Source of the DNA: Heterobilharzia americana
Lineage: Eukaryota > Platyhelminthes > Trematoda > Strigeidida > Schistosomatidae
Direction of reading: 5' to 3'
Length of the DNA: 64,000 nucleotides
NCBI GenBank assembly: GCA_944470555.2
Contig: OX104128.1
Coordinates: 3,596,001-3,660,000 of the forward strand
Part shown: piece by piece, positions 44,510-56,694 of the stretch
Position numbering within the stretch: the stretch's first letter is position 1
How the letters are laid out: the number at the start of each line of letters is the position of its first letter
Translations under genes and position numbers: made by a program
Notes under the pieces: generated by a model
Database searches by the model: none
The model's input: only the letters and a program-made list of their open reading frames with translations
Told to the model about the DNA's origin: nothing

Positions 44510-44710
44510 TATTGTTTTATTGGATCGAATCGCTCGACCTTTATTGGCATATAGGCAAGCTCTTATGCAGATCCATTGATATTGTCTGAGTGTCGATAAT
44601 GGTAATTTTGTTGGTTGTGGCTAGCAGGTAGATTCAGCTGACAATTCTGAAATAGCAATAAACGCGTATCCTGAATTCCTTTGCTAATCACAACCAACCA
44701 AATTACCATA
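44510..44710. repeat. SINE-A inverted remnant forming a hairpin
   Basis: Minus-oriented tail followed by a plus-oriented hammerhead-region piece (CTGACAATTCTGAAATAG, core lost). Arms at 44599-44626 and 44682-44709 are reverse complements (TTGGTTGTGGCTAGCA against TGCTAATCACAACCAA) with a 55-bp spacer. Confidence 0.65.
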
Positions 44711-44714
44711 AGTA

Positions 44715-45365
44715 AACTTCATTATGATACTGGGATCGTAACATAAAACAGTCCTGTGTTATATTGAAATTGATGGATTTGAACCAAAAGTTAAGATTAT
44801 TCGAAAGTTGGTTCTTTATATGGTTCTTCAATAATAACAATAAGAGGTTTTCAAGTTATTGTGATCTCATGTTTCGACATGATATGAACAAGGAAAAAAC
44901 TTATCCAATTTAAGATGAGTGTCGGATTCAACTAGAACTAATATTTCAAAAAAAACCACCTTGATTGTAATACTATACCAGCGTAGTTGATTTCTTCAGA
45001 CTTTTACATCCTGTTTTTAATACTTCTATTTCTGCTCCTTTGTTTGTAGTAGAACTTTTCATGTATTCGAAAAAGGTACTGAGTCAATCTTGTTGCACAT
45101 GTCACATGTTCATTCAATTAACAAATCTTCGGTTATTAGTCTCTTTCTCCAATCCACTAGGATACTTCTAATCATTATCATTTTATACCATCCTATTCTC
45201 TTGTTGTATATGATTGCATGGATTTAAATAATTGAATTTTCCTTAACATTTATTATTTTATGAAGGTCTATCAGTATAGATTTCGACAAGGTTATGTTCT
45301 CTGTTATCCTTTGATCTGGATACTTGAACTCTTAATATTTACCCGGAATTCGACACATTTAGTTA
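44715..45365. repeat. Partly repeat of unclear class
   Basis: About 45110-45340 resembles 14.7-14.9 kb (TATGATTGCATGG-type block after a CCATCCTATTCTC run). The rest is AT-rich with nothing recognised. Confidence 0.35.
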
Positions 45366-45369
45366 TTTT

Positions 45370-45775
45370 GTTGATTGGACCGGATTGATCAGTCTCTGTT
45401 GGCATATGGACTCCTGTGTGGATGTCTCGATATTGCCTGTGTTTTTAATTATGTATAGTAATGACGGGTAGTGGCTAGCAGTGGAATCCAGGATGTGCAT
45501 TTTATCCTGTTTGGGACTAGTCAGCTCGATGTACCTGACTCTGAGTTCCCACTGGGACTCGGACTCGGAGGCGATCGCTCCAAACGCAAGAGCGTTATCG
45601 TGGCTCAGTGGTGTAGTGCATAGCGCTGTTGTGTTTGAAGCGGTCACTCTTAAGTCCGAGTCCCGGTAGGAACAACATCATTCACTGGGAGGCAGGTACA
45701 TCGAGCTGATGAGTCCCAAACAGGACTGGATTCCACTGCTAGCCACTGACCATCATTACTACACATAATTAAAAG
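45370..45775. repeat. SINE-A head-to-head pair
   Basis: Minus copy about 45370-45592: core CTGACTA, box ATAAAA, so inactive. Plus copy about 45593-45775: A-box-like GTGGCTCAGTGGTGTAGTG, B-box GAGTCCGAGTCCCGG, core CTGATGA kept, but the GAAA box and stem III are deleted between GGAC and TGGATTCC. Confidence 0.8.
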
Positions 45776-45999
45776 ATGTTTTACTTCTACAAACAGACAA
45801 GTCGTAAAATGAGGGTTGTCCGCTGACGTTGGGAATAACCTTAAGAAGGCAAATGATGGATTGGATGTATCACACAGTGAAGGAACAGTATTGTCTACTG
45901 GATTACGTTTCGGACATAATTTATTGTCCACAGTCATGTCAAGATAACTACACAACTTTCAGATATCCTTTATATAGCACTAATTTCCTCGTCTCTTTG

Positions 46000-46470
46000 T
46001 GAGATGGGATTTTCCACATATCCCTAACAAGTGCTGAGTCATTCCTGTTTCATGTATTAGGTGTTGGTTGATTCGATAAACAAAGATATTCAGTCATCAA
46101 TCTCCCTGTGTTAGTTTTAAGGATTTTCACCCTGTCCTATCCCATTGTGTGGTTACATGTAATCGCATGGATAGCTATGGCTGAGCATTTTTCCAAATTC
46201 CTTACCTTACTAGGATATACCAATTTTGACCTAGATAGGTTTTTGTGCTCGGATAGCCTAATTGGTCCTGGTCGACTACTTTCACTTGGCAATCGTTGCA
46301 AGGGCTTTGGTAAACTAAAATATTCTGCTTAATTGGATCAGTAGAATCTTTTAACCAATAAATCTTATTTTCAAGTGAGTTTGGAGGCCTAAATGCCACT
46401 CTACTCCCAGCCTTATTGAGGATCCTACATTATGTCTCTGAAGTCAGCAAGGCTGGTTTCCTAGTGAGTT
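46000..46470 (-). repeat. PLE-like fragment (tentative)
   Basis: Minus frame 46202-46399 reads KDSTDPIKQNILVYQSPCND, like the segment leading into a GIY-YIG nuclease (LVY--PC--C), but the YIG motif itself is gone. Shares blocks with 14.64-15.09 and 49.25-49.34 kb. Confidence 0.4.
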
Positions 46471-46493
46471 CGTAGGTTTCTTTTATCATTATC

Positions 46494-49240
46494 ATTTGTC
46501 CCTTGGGTTCCTACTGGAACGTAGGGACTCAATAGCATGTCTCTATTGCACTCTACTCTCTGTAGTCTTTTGGATCTGGCTCTACGACTGCTGGCAAGCT
46601 CTCGTTTCTTACTCACATGATCCTCTTCATGTCACGGTTGTCTCGGATGCCCAAACTGTCGCTTCCCCTTTGTATTCCAATCCAAAGAATGGCCTGGCGT
46701 GTGATGTTTTCGTCTGCAGATCTTCGAGTTTGTGCAACAAGAAATTAGACATAAATCATCATTGGCGAAATCTAAATCTTCTCCTGGGGTTTTTTCATCG
46801 GTTTAGCCAGCGTATGCCCCTTTTCTCGCTCACCACAGTTTGCTGCATGATCCAGTCCACCACAATCACGAAGATCATGGGTGACATTAGACAGCCCTGC
46901 ATTACTCCTGTCTTCACTCCAAAGGCGTCACTGATCGTTCCATTGTGTATCACTCGGCATATGGCGTCATCATATAGTTGTTGAATGAGGTTGATAAGGG
47001 TTTGTGTCACTCAAAGCCGTAGTGTTGAAGCAGTTGCCTGCCAAATTACTTCTCGGTCGACACTAACGAACGCCTTTTCAAAGTCGATGAAGTTGAGGTA
47101 GTGAATTGACCGCCATTATATACTCTCTTCCATGATCATGCCTACCGTAGCGTAGCACCGTAGTTTGATTCCCACATGACTTGTTCTTCCTGAATTCAGC
47201 CAGCCTGTTCCGGTTGTAATTTCGAATGCAACGCATCCTTTACTCTCTCCAAGATGATGCAGTTTAATATTTTGTTCACTCTGGGTGGACGGTAACATGA
47301 TTCCATGCCAGCTTTTGCGAAGACTTACGTCAGCCTTGTTTGTAAGTTTGACAAGGTAACTGTTCTTCCAGTTTGCAGGTAGCCTTCCTTCCTTCCTTCC
47401 TTCCTTCCTTCCTTCCAATTTTTCAACAATGGTGAAGTGATGTGAGCCTATCCGTTGTTGTCTGTGTGTTTCCAGTGCTTCTGGTAGGATTCCATCTGGT
47501 CCTGCTGTTTTCCCGCATTTCAGTAGCTTTATGTCGTTCAGTACTTCATTTTGACTTTTGTCGGAGGGCTTGTGTTCACTGTTAATTCTGTGGCTGGGCT
47601 GGGTGACTGGCGGTATTTCTGTACGAATTGAAGGTGGTGGTGGGCGATTCAAGAGTTTTTTGAAGTGGTCAGTTCATCGTTTCTTTTGTTTCTCCTCTTT
47701 GGTAACTAAGTTTCCTTCACTATCTTTCATTGGTTTCATCTCCGTCGATCTCTTCCCAGATTGTTTTTTCGGTCATTCGATATAGTGTTGTCAGGTTTCG
47801 CCTACCAACAGCAGCTTGTCTTGCTTCACTTACTAATGTGTAGTAGAAGTGTCTTTTATCTTTGCACGCACTCTTCTTCACTTCTTTATCCAGCGTAGTG
47901 TTTTATACGTTGTACTCAGTTCTTCTTTTCGTTAGGCATCCTTGCACTGGTTCATCTTCTGCTTCACCATCTTCCTCTCCTTGCTCTACCAGCTTCCATG
48001 TGTCCGTCGATATCCATTCCTTGTCTTGCTTCTTCTTCTTCTTTCGTAACACGGTTACGCAGGTTTTTTCCCACATATGTTTCACAGAGTTTCAGTGTTC
48101 TTCCACGCAGGTTACCCCACAGATACTGCTTAATATCTCCCATTTTGACCTGTTGTCTGACTGACGTGATGTCTTTTGTAGTTTCGTCCTTCAGTTAGTT
48201 TCTGTTCTAGGTGTTCAACTTCAACTTTAGTCTACCACCAGCTTCTTTAAAGGCTTTCAACCTGATTTCGAATGTAGATTCCTTGCACTAGACAATGAGT
48301 TATGTGAACCTACATCTCCTTTTCTTCTTGATCTTAACTTGTGTCCAGTAGGATGCGTTTCCAATTACTTCAACTTGAGATGAAGTCAGTCTGATTTTCA
48401 GTGTAGTTTGTCTCACTGGTGAATCCAAATCCATGTCACTTTGTGAATATCCTTGTGTTTGTACACACTGCCTGACTCCAATCACCAAATCGTTGAATGC
48501 ACATAATTCTGCGAACATTTCTCCATTTCGTTCATTACGCCGAGTGCTTCTCCACCCATGATCAGTTCTCTTCCTCTTCCTGTGTCGTCTGCTCCCAGTT
48601 GGGCATTCATATCGCCTATTAGAATTCTGATGTTGCCAACAGGGCAAGGGTCTTTTCCAGTACTGATTACAGTTGTCTGTAGAATTTCTCCTTCTCTTGA
48701 TCTGCATTATTTGTAGGTGCTCAGCGTGGCATTGTATGGTTGTAACTTTCTTTCCATTTGAGTTGAATCTTACTGTCATGATCCTGCAGGAGGAGATTGG
48801 TCCCCATTGCCTAAGAGCTTTTGATACTTTTGGAGACATCATGATAGCCACTCCAAAACTCAGTGTACTCGTGGTTGTCATCTAGGTGAGATTATCGAAG
48901 TAGATTACTGACTCTCCAGTTGACAGTTTAGAGAGTCCACTCCTATTCCATCTGCAGATTCCTAGCACTTTTATGCTATATCTTTTCATCACTTTTGCCA
49001 TCTGGGCAGCCTTTCCAGCCATCCGGCTTCAAACACAGTGCGGGCATTCCATGTCTCCATGTTTACTTTTGATTTCATCTAGAGAGAGAAGACACATCAG
49101 CCAATTGACTGTTCGAAGGCTCTCACCAACCGGCGTCATTTTGCCTCTCCGATTCCAGAGAGGAATAAGTTTAATTTTACTGTTTATATTTTCTTTGTGC
49201 TTTGAAGTTTCTTTAGCGGTTGGATTGTTTTTATAGAGTA
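46494..49240 (-). mobile_element. RTE element reaching the endonuclease N-terminus, internally deleted
   Basis: Opens TTTGTCCCTTGGGTTCCTAC. Near 46705 the C-terminal region jumps to the segment after the F/YADD box, so several hundred bp are deleted. Further right: PMIFVIVVDWIMQQTVVSEK, the AGPDGILPEALE box, then a degenerate endonuclease with NGEMFAELCAFNDLVIG and, near 49050, ETWNARTVFEAGW, which is the usual N-terminal start of the APE-type endonuclease in this family. It spans more of the element than any other copy here, but is frameshifted throughout. (TTCC)n at 47386-47416. Confidence 0.9.
47386..47416. repeat. (TTCC)n microsatellite inside the RTE
   Basis: About 7-8 units; the same site in the 36.47-kb copy has about 4. 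Confidence 0.95.
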
Positions 49241-49244
49241 GTAA

Positions 49245-49560
49245 TTAGTGAACTAGCTACCTAGGCGAGGTCTGTACGTCTAAATGCCACCTTAATTCCA
49301 GTTTTGTTAAGAACCCTGAGTATACTTTAAGAGGTATCTCCTTTATACGGTAGCATCGTGATGGTCCTAAATTCTCGAATACATGGATTTTGAATGAATC
49401 AGCACCTACTCCACATATCTGATAAATTCTTCTACCAATATAACAAATGAAGGAGAAGAAGTAGGCGGATGAAAAAGGATGTGAATGACATAGATTTCCC
49501 TAGATATCAATATAAACTGTGAATTCTGTTCGAAATATAGCAAACTAACTAATATGCAAA
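49245..49560. repeat. Short repeat of unclear class
   Basis: AGTGAACTAGCTACCTAGGCGAGG at about 49250 also occurs as AGTAAACTAGTTAACCAGGCGAGG at about 54270, both right at the 5' boundary of an RTE copy. Then about 200 bp with nothing recognised. Confidence 0.4.
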
Positions 49561-49564
49561 ACCC

Positions 49565-50715
49565 GCACTGGATTCAAAACTACGAAACAGAACAGGCTGT
49601 CTGGATTCAAGAAGTAAAAATCATGTGTGGACCATATTGCAACGCTACGCAACGCATCATCATAGAACAGGGTATAGAATGACTGTGCAGTCAACTCGCC
49701 ACCTCAAATTCATCCACTTTGCAAAGGCCTTCAACAGCGTCGACCGAGAAGTAATTTGGCTGGCAACTGCTTCAATACTATGGTATATCGCAGACATTTA
49801 TCAACCTCATTCAACAACTATATGAAGACACCACATGACAACTAATTCACAATAGGAAGCTCACTGATTTTGATTTCACTGATAACTTGTGTCTGATGTC
49901 ACACAAACTTGAAGATCTACAGGTGAAAACTAACAAGTTGACAGAAGAGGCAGTGCAGCAAAGGAAGATGAGATTTCAAGTGAAAGTAGAGAAGGCAGAG
50001 GTGATGATGATGCTTAAACAACACCACCACCAACAAAAACAAGTACCAATCACCATCAACGGGAGAAACTTAAAAGAAGTATTCTCTTCCACTTATCTAG
50101 GCAGCATTGTTTCAGCTACAGGCGGCACAGACGAGGATGTCAAAGTCAGAATTGGAAACGCAAGACAGGCGTTCGTTAGCCTGAAACCAGTGTGGAGATC
50201 TTCTGAACTCAGCATAAAGCGTGAACAACATCCAGATTTTCAACACCAGCGTCAGGTCAGTGCTTCTGTATGGCTCAGAGACTTGGTGCGCTAAGAAAGG
50301 GATTTCCAACAAACTACAGATATTCATCCACTGCCGACGCTGGTTCGTTACTGAAGATGAGATGGCCAGAATAATGAGCATAAACAACAAGGAACTCTGC
50401 AAAGGAAACAACCAAGAACTTATCGCTCAACAAATATGCAGGGAAGAGAGTGGAGATGGATTAAGCATACACTGAGAAGGCTGTCTGGGGACATCACGCG
50501 TAAGGCCAATCTTTCAAGTGGAATCCAGATGGTAAGCGACGAGTTGGGCGTCGGTACCAAGGGTGGTGACATGGAGGAGATCGTGCGAGGAAGAAATGAG
50601 AGGTTGTGGGCTGTTGTGGAGCCAGGTTCAAAAGATTTCAGAGAACAGAGCTCATTGGAGACGTGCTACTGAAGCCGTATGTTCCATTAGGAACACAAAG
50701 GACAAATAATAATAA
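49565..50715 (+). mobile_element. RTE fragment, RT to 3' tail
   Basis: Plus-strand: RHLKFIHFAKAFNSVDREVI (motif A with Asp to His), a short internal deletion before LCLMSHKLEDLQVKTNKLTE (so FADD is lost), then SSTYLGSIVSATGGTDEDVK and the C-terminus, ending (AATAAT)n. The last 0.27 kb is almost identical to 62045-62320. Confidence 0.9.
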
Positions 50716-50719
50716 TAAT

Positions 50720-51740
50720 AACTAATATGGAATCATACACCATTACAGTGCCTAGGTCCTAGATCAAATATGCACTATTTGAGTTACAGATAGAAAAGTT
50801 GAGCTCACAGTTCAAGTACAACACAGTCGACTGTTTTCAGGCAACACAATATATGTGTATACAAGGCGTACAGCTTGATGTTTCAATCAAACTGTGCCTA
50901 TTAAAGTTGTCAGTAATAGTCAGGTAAATTGCTTCCATCAATGCCGGATGAGTGAAATCCTAACTGAAATCTAAGCACATTTTAAATATACTGTGTTTAC
51001 TATTTTAAGTTATAGCTATATTATTACTCGTATCGAGATTGCGTAGGTCATATTTATAAATTCCCAAGGATGTGTACATCTTCTGCACCAGTAAGTCCTA
51101 CATCATACTTTAATGACATCAAACAGACCATTTAGGATAGTTAAGTGATTTACTCCGCCTTTCATATAAACATAGTAGCACGTGAACATGTTTTGTCAGA
51201 CAGCACCTAGATTTTGAAACCTTTCTCCTATTGTACTAACTAACTTTATTTCAGTAGTATACTATTTTTACTGTACAAATAAGGAAATTATCTTCATTAG
51301 ACTCACAACTTTTAGACATAACTTGAACAAAAAGTATTCTTAGATATTAAAGAGTTATATCTAGAATATATAAAACAACCATGGAACTTGAGTGTACAAC
51401 TGGAAAACACTGGCCAAAATTCCTAGAACAGTACACTAATTAAAATGTTAAGGTCAACACATGGGGATGAGAAGCAGGTTTCTACATTTTTTGTAATCCT
51501 TTTTGTGCTAATATTTACATATGTGCATAAAATGATCAGTGATGCGAAACATTGGACTGTTTTACTGCTGTTATCCCATGCACATTTTTATGAGAGCATA
51601 TAATTTCAGACATCATTTCTACCATCATCATCTTGCCAATATCAAGTTTCCGATTATCGTAATTTACTTTGTCGTACCTCGTTCTATGTTCACTTTGCAT
51701 ACAAATGTCTTGACAAGTAAATATGTGATCAAATTGTTCT
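50720..51740. other. AT-rich DNA, nothing recognised
   Basis: About 1 kb without a repeat or an exon that I can support. Confidence 0.35.
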
Positions 51741-51745
51741 AAATG

Positions 51746-54264
51746 TATTATTATTATTATTATTAGTCCCTTGGGTTCCTAGTGGAACATAGGGCTTCAG
51801 TAGCACGTCTCCAGTGACCTCTGTTCTCCAAGATCTTTTGAACCTGGTCCCACGACAGCCCAGAAGCTCTCATTTCCTCCTCGCACGACCTCCTCCATGT
51901 CACCCTCGGACGTCCAACTCGTCGCTTCCCATGGGGATTCCACTCGAGGGCCTGACGCGTGATGTCCTCAGTCGGCCTTCTCAGTGCATGCCCAATCCAT
52001 CTCCACTTCTTCCTGCATATTTGTTGGGTGATAGGTTGTTGGTTGGTTCGTTCCCAGAGTTCCTTGTTGCTTATTTTTTCTGGCAATCCATCTGATCTTC
52101 AGCAGCGAGCGTAAGCAGTTGTTGATGAATGTCTGTAGTTTATTGGAAATCCCTTTCGTGACGCGCCAAGTCTCTCAACCATACATAGAAGCACTGACTT
52201 GACGTTGGTGTTGAACATCCGTATCTTGTTCCACATGCTGAGTGCAGAAGATCTCCACACTGGTTTCAGGCTAATGAACGCCTGTCTTGCTTTTCCGATT
52301 CTGACTTTGACGTCCTCGTCCATCCCGCCTGTAGTTGAAACAGTGCTTCCTAGATAAGTGAAGGAGGTTACTTTCTTTAAGTTTCTCCCGTTGATGGTGA
52401 TTGGAGTTTGTTGTTGTTGATGGTGGTGGTGCGGCATCTTCATCACTTCTGTCTTCTCTATATTCACCTGAAGTCCCGTCTTCCTTCGCTGCCTCTTCTA
52501 TCAACTTGTTAGTTTTTGCCTGCAGATCTTCAAGTTTATGTGACATTAGGCACAAGTCATCGGCGAAATCCAAGTCTTCTAGGTTCTTTTCCGCAGTCCA
52601 GCCAGCGTATCCCCCTCTTCTCGCTGCCTACTGTTTGCTGCATGATCCAGTCCACCACAATAAGGAATATCATGGGGGATAGTAGGCAACCTTGTTTCAC
52701 TCCTTACTGTCTTCACTTCACTTCCGAGGCATCACTGAGCTTCCCATTGTGAATTACTTGGCATGTGGCATCTTCATATAGTTGTTGAATGAGGCGGATA
52801 AAGGTTTGCGGTACTCCGTAGTATTGAAGCAGTTTCCAAATTACTTCTCTGTCGACGCTGTCAAAGGCCTTCTCAAAGTCGATGAAGTTGAGGTATAGAG
52901 CTGATTGCCATTCTACGCTCTGTTCTATGATGATACGAAGCGTTGCAATTTGGTCTGCACATGATTTGTACTTCCTGAAGCCTGCCTGTTCCGGTCGCAG
53001 TTTTGAATCCAGTGCGTCTTTAAGCCTCTCCAGGATGATGCGGCTTAATATTTTACTTGGGGTGGACAGGAGAGTGATTCCGCGCCAGTTCTTGCAAGCA
53101 CTGAGGTCTCCCTTCTTCGGCAGTTTGACAAGGTAACCCTTCTTCCAATCAACGGCCAGGTACCTTCTCTTCCTTCCACACCTTCTGCAATAGTGGTGTG
53201 AGCATGTCCGCTGTTGTCTCTGCATCTGTTCTCAGTGCTTCTGGCGGTATTCCATCTGGTCCTGCTGCTTTCCCGCATTTCAGTAGCTTTATGGCGTTCA
53301 GGACTTCCATTTTCGTTGGGGGATTAATGTTCACTTGTAATTCAGCGGCTGCAGGTGGTATTTGTGGACGAAGTGCAGGTGGTGGTGGTGGTCGATTCAA
53401 GAGCTTCTTGAAGTGGTCGGCCCATCGTTTCCTCTGTTTCTCTTCTTTTGTAATTAAATTTCCTTCTTCGTCTTTTATTGGTTTCATCTGTGTTGGTCTC
53501 TTCCCTGATAGCAACCTGGTTATTTGATACAATGTCGTCAGGTCTCTCTTACCTGCAGCCTGTTCTGCTTCACTTGCCAGTGTTTCATAGAAGTGTCTTT
53601 TGTCTTTGCGTGCACTCTTCTTCACTTCTTTGTCCAGTGCTTTATACATTGTGCTCAGTTCCTCTTGTCGTTGAGCATCTTTGCACTGATTTATCTTCTG
53701 CTTCACTATCCTCCTCTCCTCTATCAGCTCCCAGGTATCCATCGAGGTCCATTCCCTGTCCTGTCTTCTTTCTTCTTCCTTCCTAATACTGTTGTGCAGG
53801 TTTCTTTCCACATAGCTTTCAAAGACTTCCAGTGTTCTTCCACACAGGTTTCTTCAGGGATGTTGCTCGATGTCTCCCATTTTGTCTTGATGGCTGCCTT
53901 GAAGACCTCCTTTGTAGTTACATCCTTCAGTTTCCGAGTGTTGTACTTGAGTTGAGGTCTATCACCAGCTTCCTTGAAGGCTTTTAACTTGATTTGGAAG
54001 GTTCCTTGCACTAGATAGTGAGTGGTGTGAACCTACATCTGCTCCTCTTCTTGACCTTGTGTTAAGTAGACTGCGTCTCCATTTTCTTGAGATTGAGATA
54101 AAGTCGATTTGATTTTTAGTGTGTCCATCTGGTGAAATCCATGTCGCTTTGTGGATATCTTTGTGCCTGAACACACTGCCTCCAATCACCAAATCGTTGA
54201 ATGCGCAGAATTCTGCAAACAATTCTCCATTCTCATTCATTTCACCTAGCGCCTCTCGACCCAT
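51746..54264 (-). mobile_element. Best-preserved RTE element (endonuclease C-term, RT, 3' tail)
   Basis: Reading from 54264 down: endonuclease C-terminal half (ELFAEFCAFNDLVIGGSVF, KNQIDFISISRKWRRS, then RGADVGSHHSL, the Asp/His end of APE-type nucleases with Asp of SDHH changed); linker RQDREWTSMDTWELIEER; the RT start KLLKCGKAAGPDGIPPEALR; motif A NFIDFEKAFDSVDREVIWKL; FADDLCLMSHKLEDL (intact Asp-Asp at about 52560); then the C-terminal region to (TTA)n. At least five frameshifts, so inactive. 5'-truncated inside the endonuclease. Confidence 0.95.
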
Positions 54265-54265
54265 G

Positions 54266-54350
54266 GTTAGTTAGTAAACTAGTTAACCAGGCGAGGTTGT
54301 TCTAAATGTATAGCTCAATAATATTAAATTTTTCGGATAAATACCATCTT
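54266..54350. repeat. Short repeat at the RTE 5' boundary
   Basis: AGTAAACTAGTTAACCAGGC block, also at 49.25 kb next to another RTE copy. Confidence 0.4.
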
Positions 54351-54354
54351 CCCA

Positions 54355-54920
54355 CTTATTATTATTATTATTTTCCCTTGGGTTCCTAGTGGAACATGGG
54401 GATTCAGTAGCACATCTCCATTGCACTCTGTTCTCTGAAGTCTTTTCAACCTGGCGCCAAGACTGCCCACAAGCTTTCATTTCTTCCTCACATCCTCTTC
54501 TCCATGTCACCCTCGCATTGGATGCCCAACTTATCGTTTCCCATCTGAGGCATCCTTGTCTTACCCCTGTCATTTATCTTTACTTCAAAGACGTCACTGA
54601 GCCTTCCATTATGGATCACTTGGCATTTGGCGTCGTCCTATAGCTGTTGAATGAGGTTGATAAAGGTTTGTGACACTAAAACCGTAGTGTTGATGCATCT
54701 GCCTGCCAAATTACTTCTCGGTCGACGCTGTCGAAGGCCTTTCCAAAACCAATGAAGTTGAGGTAGAGTTGACTGTCATTCCATACTCTGTTCAATTATG
54801 ACACATAGCGTAGCGTTGTAATTTCATCCGCACATGATCTGTTTTTCCTGAATCCAGCCAGCCTGTTCCGGTCGTAGTTTTGAATCCAGCCTATCCTTTA
54901 GCTTCTCCAGTATGAATACA
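54355..54920 (-). mobile_element. RTE fragment with internal deletion
   Basis: Opens (TTA)n TTTTCCCTTGGGTTCC; after about 190 bp it jumps (near 54552) from the C-terminal region to the RT motif B side, then runs to about 54915. Confidence 0.87.
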
Positions 54921-54924
54921 CTAT

Positions 54925-55250
54925 ACTTGGTAAATTATTCAGAGTGAATAACTGTTTCTGAATGTACCAGTAAATGTTTTCACCGGAAAAATATCAACCA
55001 TTTTTACGTTGGTCAGTAAAAATACTGAAATTTAACTTATTTCAGAACTTTATCACAGCCGTAATGAAACCGGTGACCATGCTTTTGTAATTCACTAACC
55101 TTATGAACAACTTGTATATACATATATAATAGTGTTAACATTCTCATTGATGAAAAATTGTCTAACGAGATCATTTGGTAGGACTTTTTCTCAGCCAAAC
55201 TTCATTTGTTCTTAACTGGTCATAAAATGTTTTCTGCTTGTGTAAAACTC
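54925..55250. other. AT-rich DNA
   Basis: Mostly unassigned; the right part may already belong to the PLE fragment. Confidence 0.35.
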
Positions 55251-55660
55251 AGTATACGTCGACAGGCCACCTCGATGTGTATTTACCAGTTTACCTGCTC
55301 ATGTAGAGCAAGGTATATTGGCAGTAGTCATGTATACGTGTATACGAGAACATATTCCAGCCTGGTTTTATGACTTAAAGGAAATACATTAGAAGTTTTA
55401 TTCTTGAATATCTTCTAGATCCTAAACATTCAGCAGACATAAACAATGATTTTAAGGTTCTTTTTATCGAATTCGCTCAAACATCTCACGTTTCCTCCGC
55501 ATTTAGCTTCTAAAAATAGTACAGGCCTTGGCTATCCACGAACTGAAGCCTGGCTTTTATGTGCTATAGAAGCATGTACATTCCTTAACTTATTTTGGTC
55601 TTGGTATACTTCGTTCCTTTTTTGTGTTTTCAACTTCCCATTTCATTAGGTTAGTCTTTG
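55250..55660 (+). mobile_element. PLE GIY-YIG fragment, different lineage from the 6-kb copy
   Basis: Plus-strand reads TSMCIYQFTCSCRARYIGS with later frame breaks, then an ILEYLLDPKHSADINNDFK segment typical of the nuclease C-terminal half. The Gly of C-C-G is Arg. Confidence 0.72.
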
Positions 55661-55664
55661 CTAT

Positions 55665-55950
55665 ATTATATCGTGATCATCATTCTTTATTTCTACATTT
55701 AATGGTTTCCGATGTTACCTCATTTGATCGTCCTAAGGATGGCAACTCTTAACAAAACATTTACAGTTTATTCCAACTAACTCGTCTCATTCATATTATC
55801 TAATCCTTTATCTTTTTACTAACTCTATCACATTTTTACCCCTCTGTAATCTACATGCATCTTAAAACGACTTGAAAGTCTTATGCAACCCCTTTTTGTT
55901 ATCATTCAAACAACATTTAATCAAATAACAACATTGAATTTGGGGGTTTG
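55665..55950. other. AT-rich DNA, nothing recognised
   Basis: Possibly the 3' UTR of the PLE fragment; no repeat match seen. Confidence 0.3.
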
Positions 55951-55954
55951 TAGG

Positions 55955-56285
55955 GATTAAGAGATATTTTAAGTTGGAATTCATCATGAAGGAACATTAG
56001 AAACCTCGGAGCACTGAACAGCTGTCTCCTCTTAGTATGAAACTCTTCAGCAGTGCGCAGCCACGATCCTGCCCCACCAGGGTTCGAACCAGCGATCTTC
56101 AGGTCCCGTGGCCAACACGTTATCATTGAGCCACTGGATCAAAATCCATATTTCCAAATTCTGTCAGTTCACGACATAGTACGACCATTTCTGGGACAAA
56201 GCAGATTTTCAGTGCTCCCACAGTTCCAATGTTTCTCCAACTGATCCCAGTCTATGATGAAAACCAATTAAAGTAACCAGCCACA
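55955..56285. repeat. SINE-B inverted pair
   Basis: Minus copy about 55955-56195: core CTGAAGA is allowed, but the GAAA box reads GAGA. A short plus-oriented 3' end follows (CAGTGCTCCCACAGTTCC). Confidence 0.7.
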
Positions 56286-56289
56286 CTAT

Positions 56290-56690
56290 TATAACCACCA
56301 TTATCGTTATTTCAACCTCCGATTATTTGATTTTAATGTTCCTCACGGATTGTGGTCTTTAAGTATCATATATATGTATACATATGTGATGTACAGCTTG
56401 AGAACAAATTCGCTGACGTCACACTGAGAATTATGAATGTATCCTCATTGAAGGTGAAACATATTAAAGTTACACAGTCTGACAGTGTACAAATCTAGAA
56501 TAATCTACCATTTCATCTTATCTGTGTGTTTGGATAATTTATGGTGTTACAAATTCAGTGTGAGTTAAACGGTTGGGTTGTAAACAGGCACGAAAACGTA
56601 GTCTAATAACTGATATACATAGAGTTTGAAAATCCTCAACAAAGTTATACAAATTTCGGATGCTTTAAAGAAGTACGAAGTGATGGGCAT
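56290..56690. other. AT-rich DNA, nothing recognised
   Basis: No repeat or exon seen. Confidence 0.35.
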
Positions 56691-56694
56691 ACTG

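Noticed and set aside
47558..48198. Plus-strand frames with Ser/Phe-rich products at 47.5-48.2 and 53.2-53.95 kb
   Set aside because: Antisense shadows of RTE coding sequence; compositions are the complement of Lys/Glu/Asp-rich RT regions.
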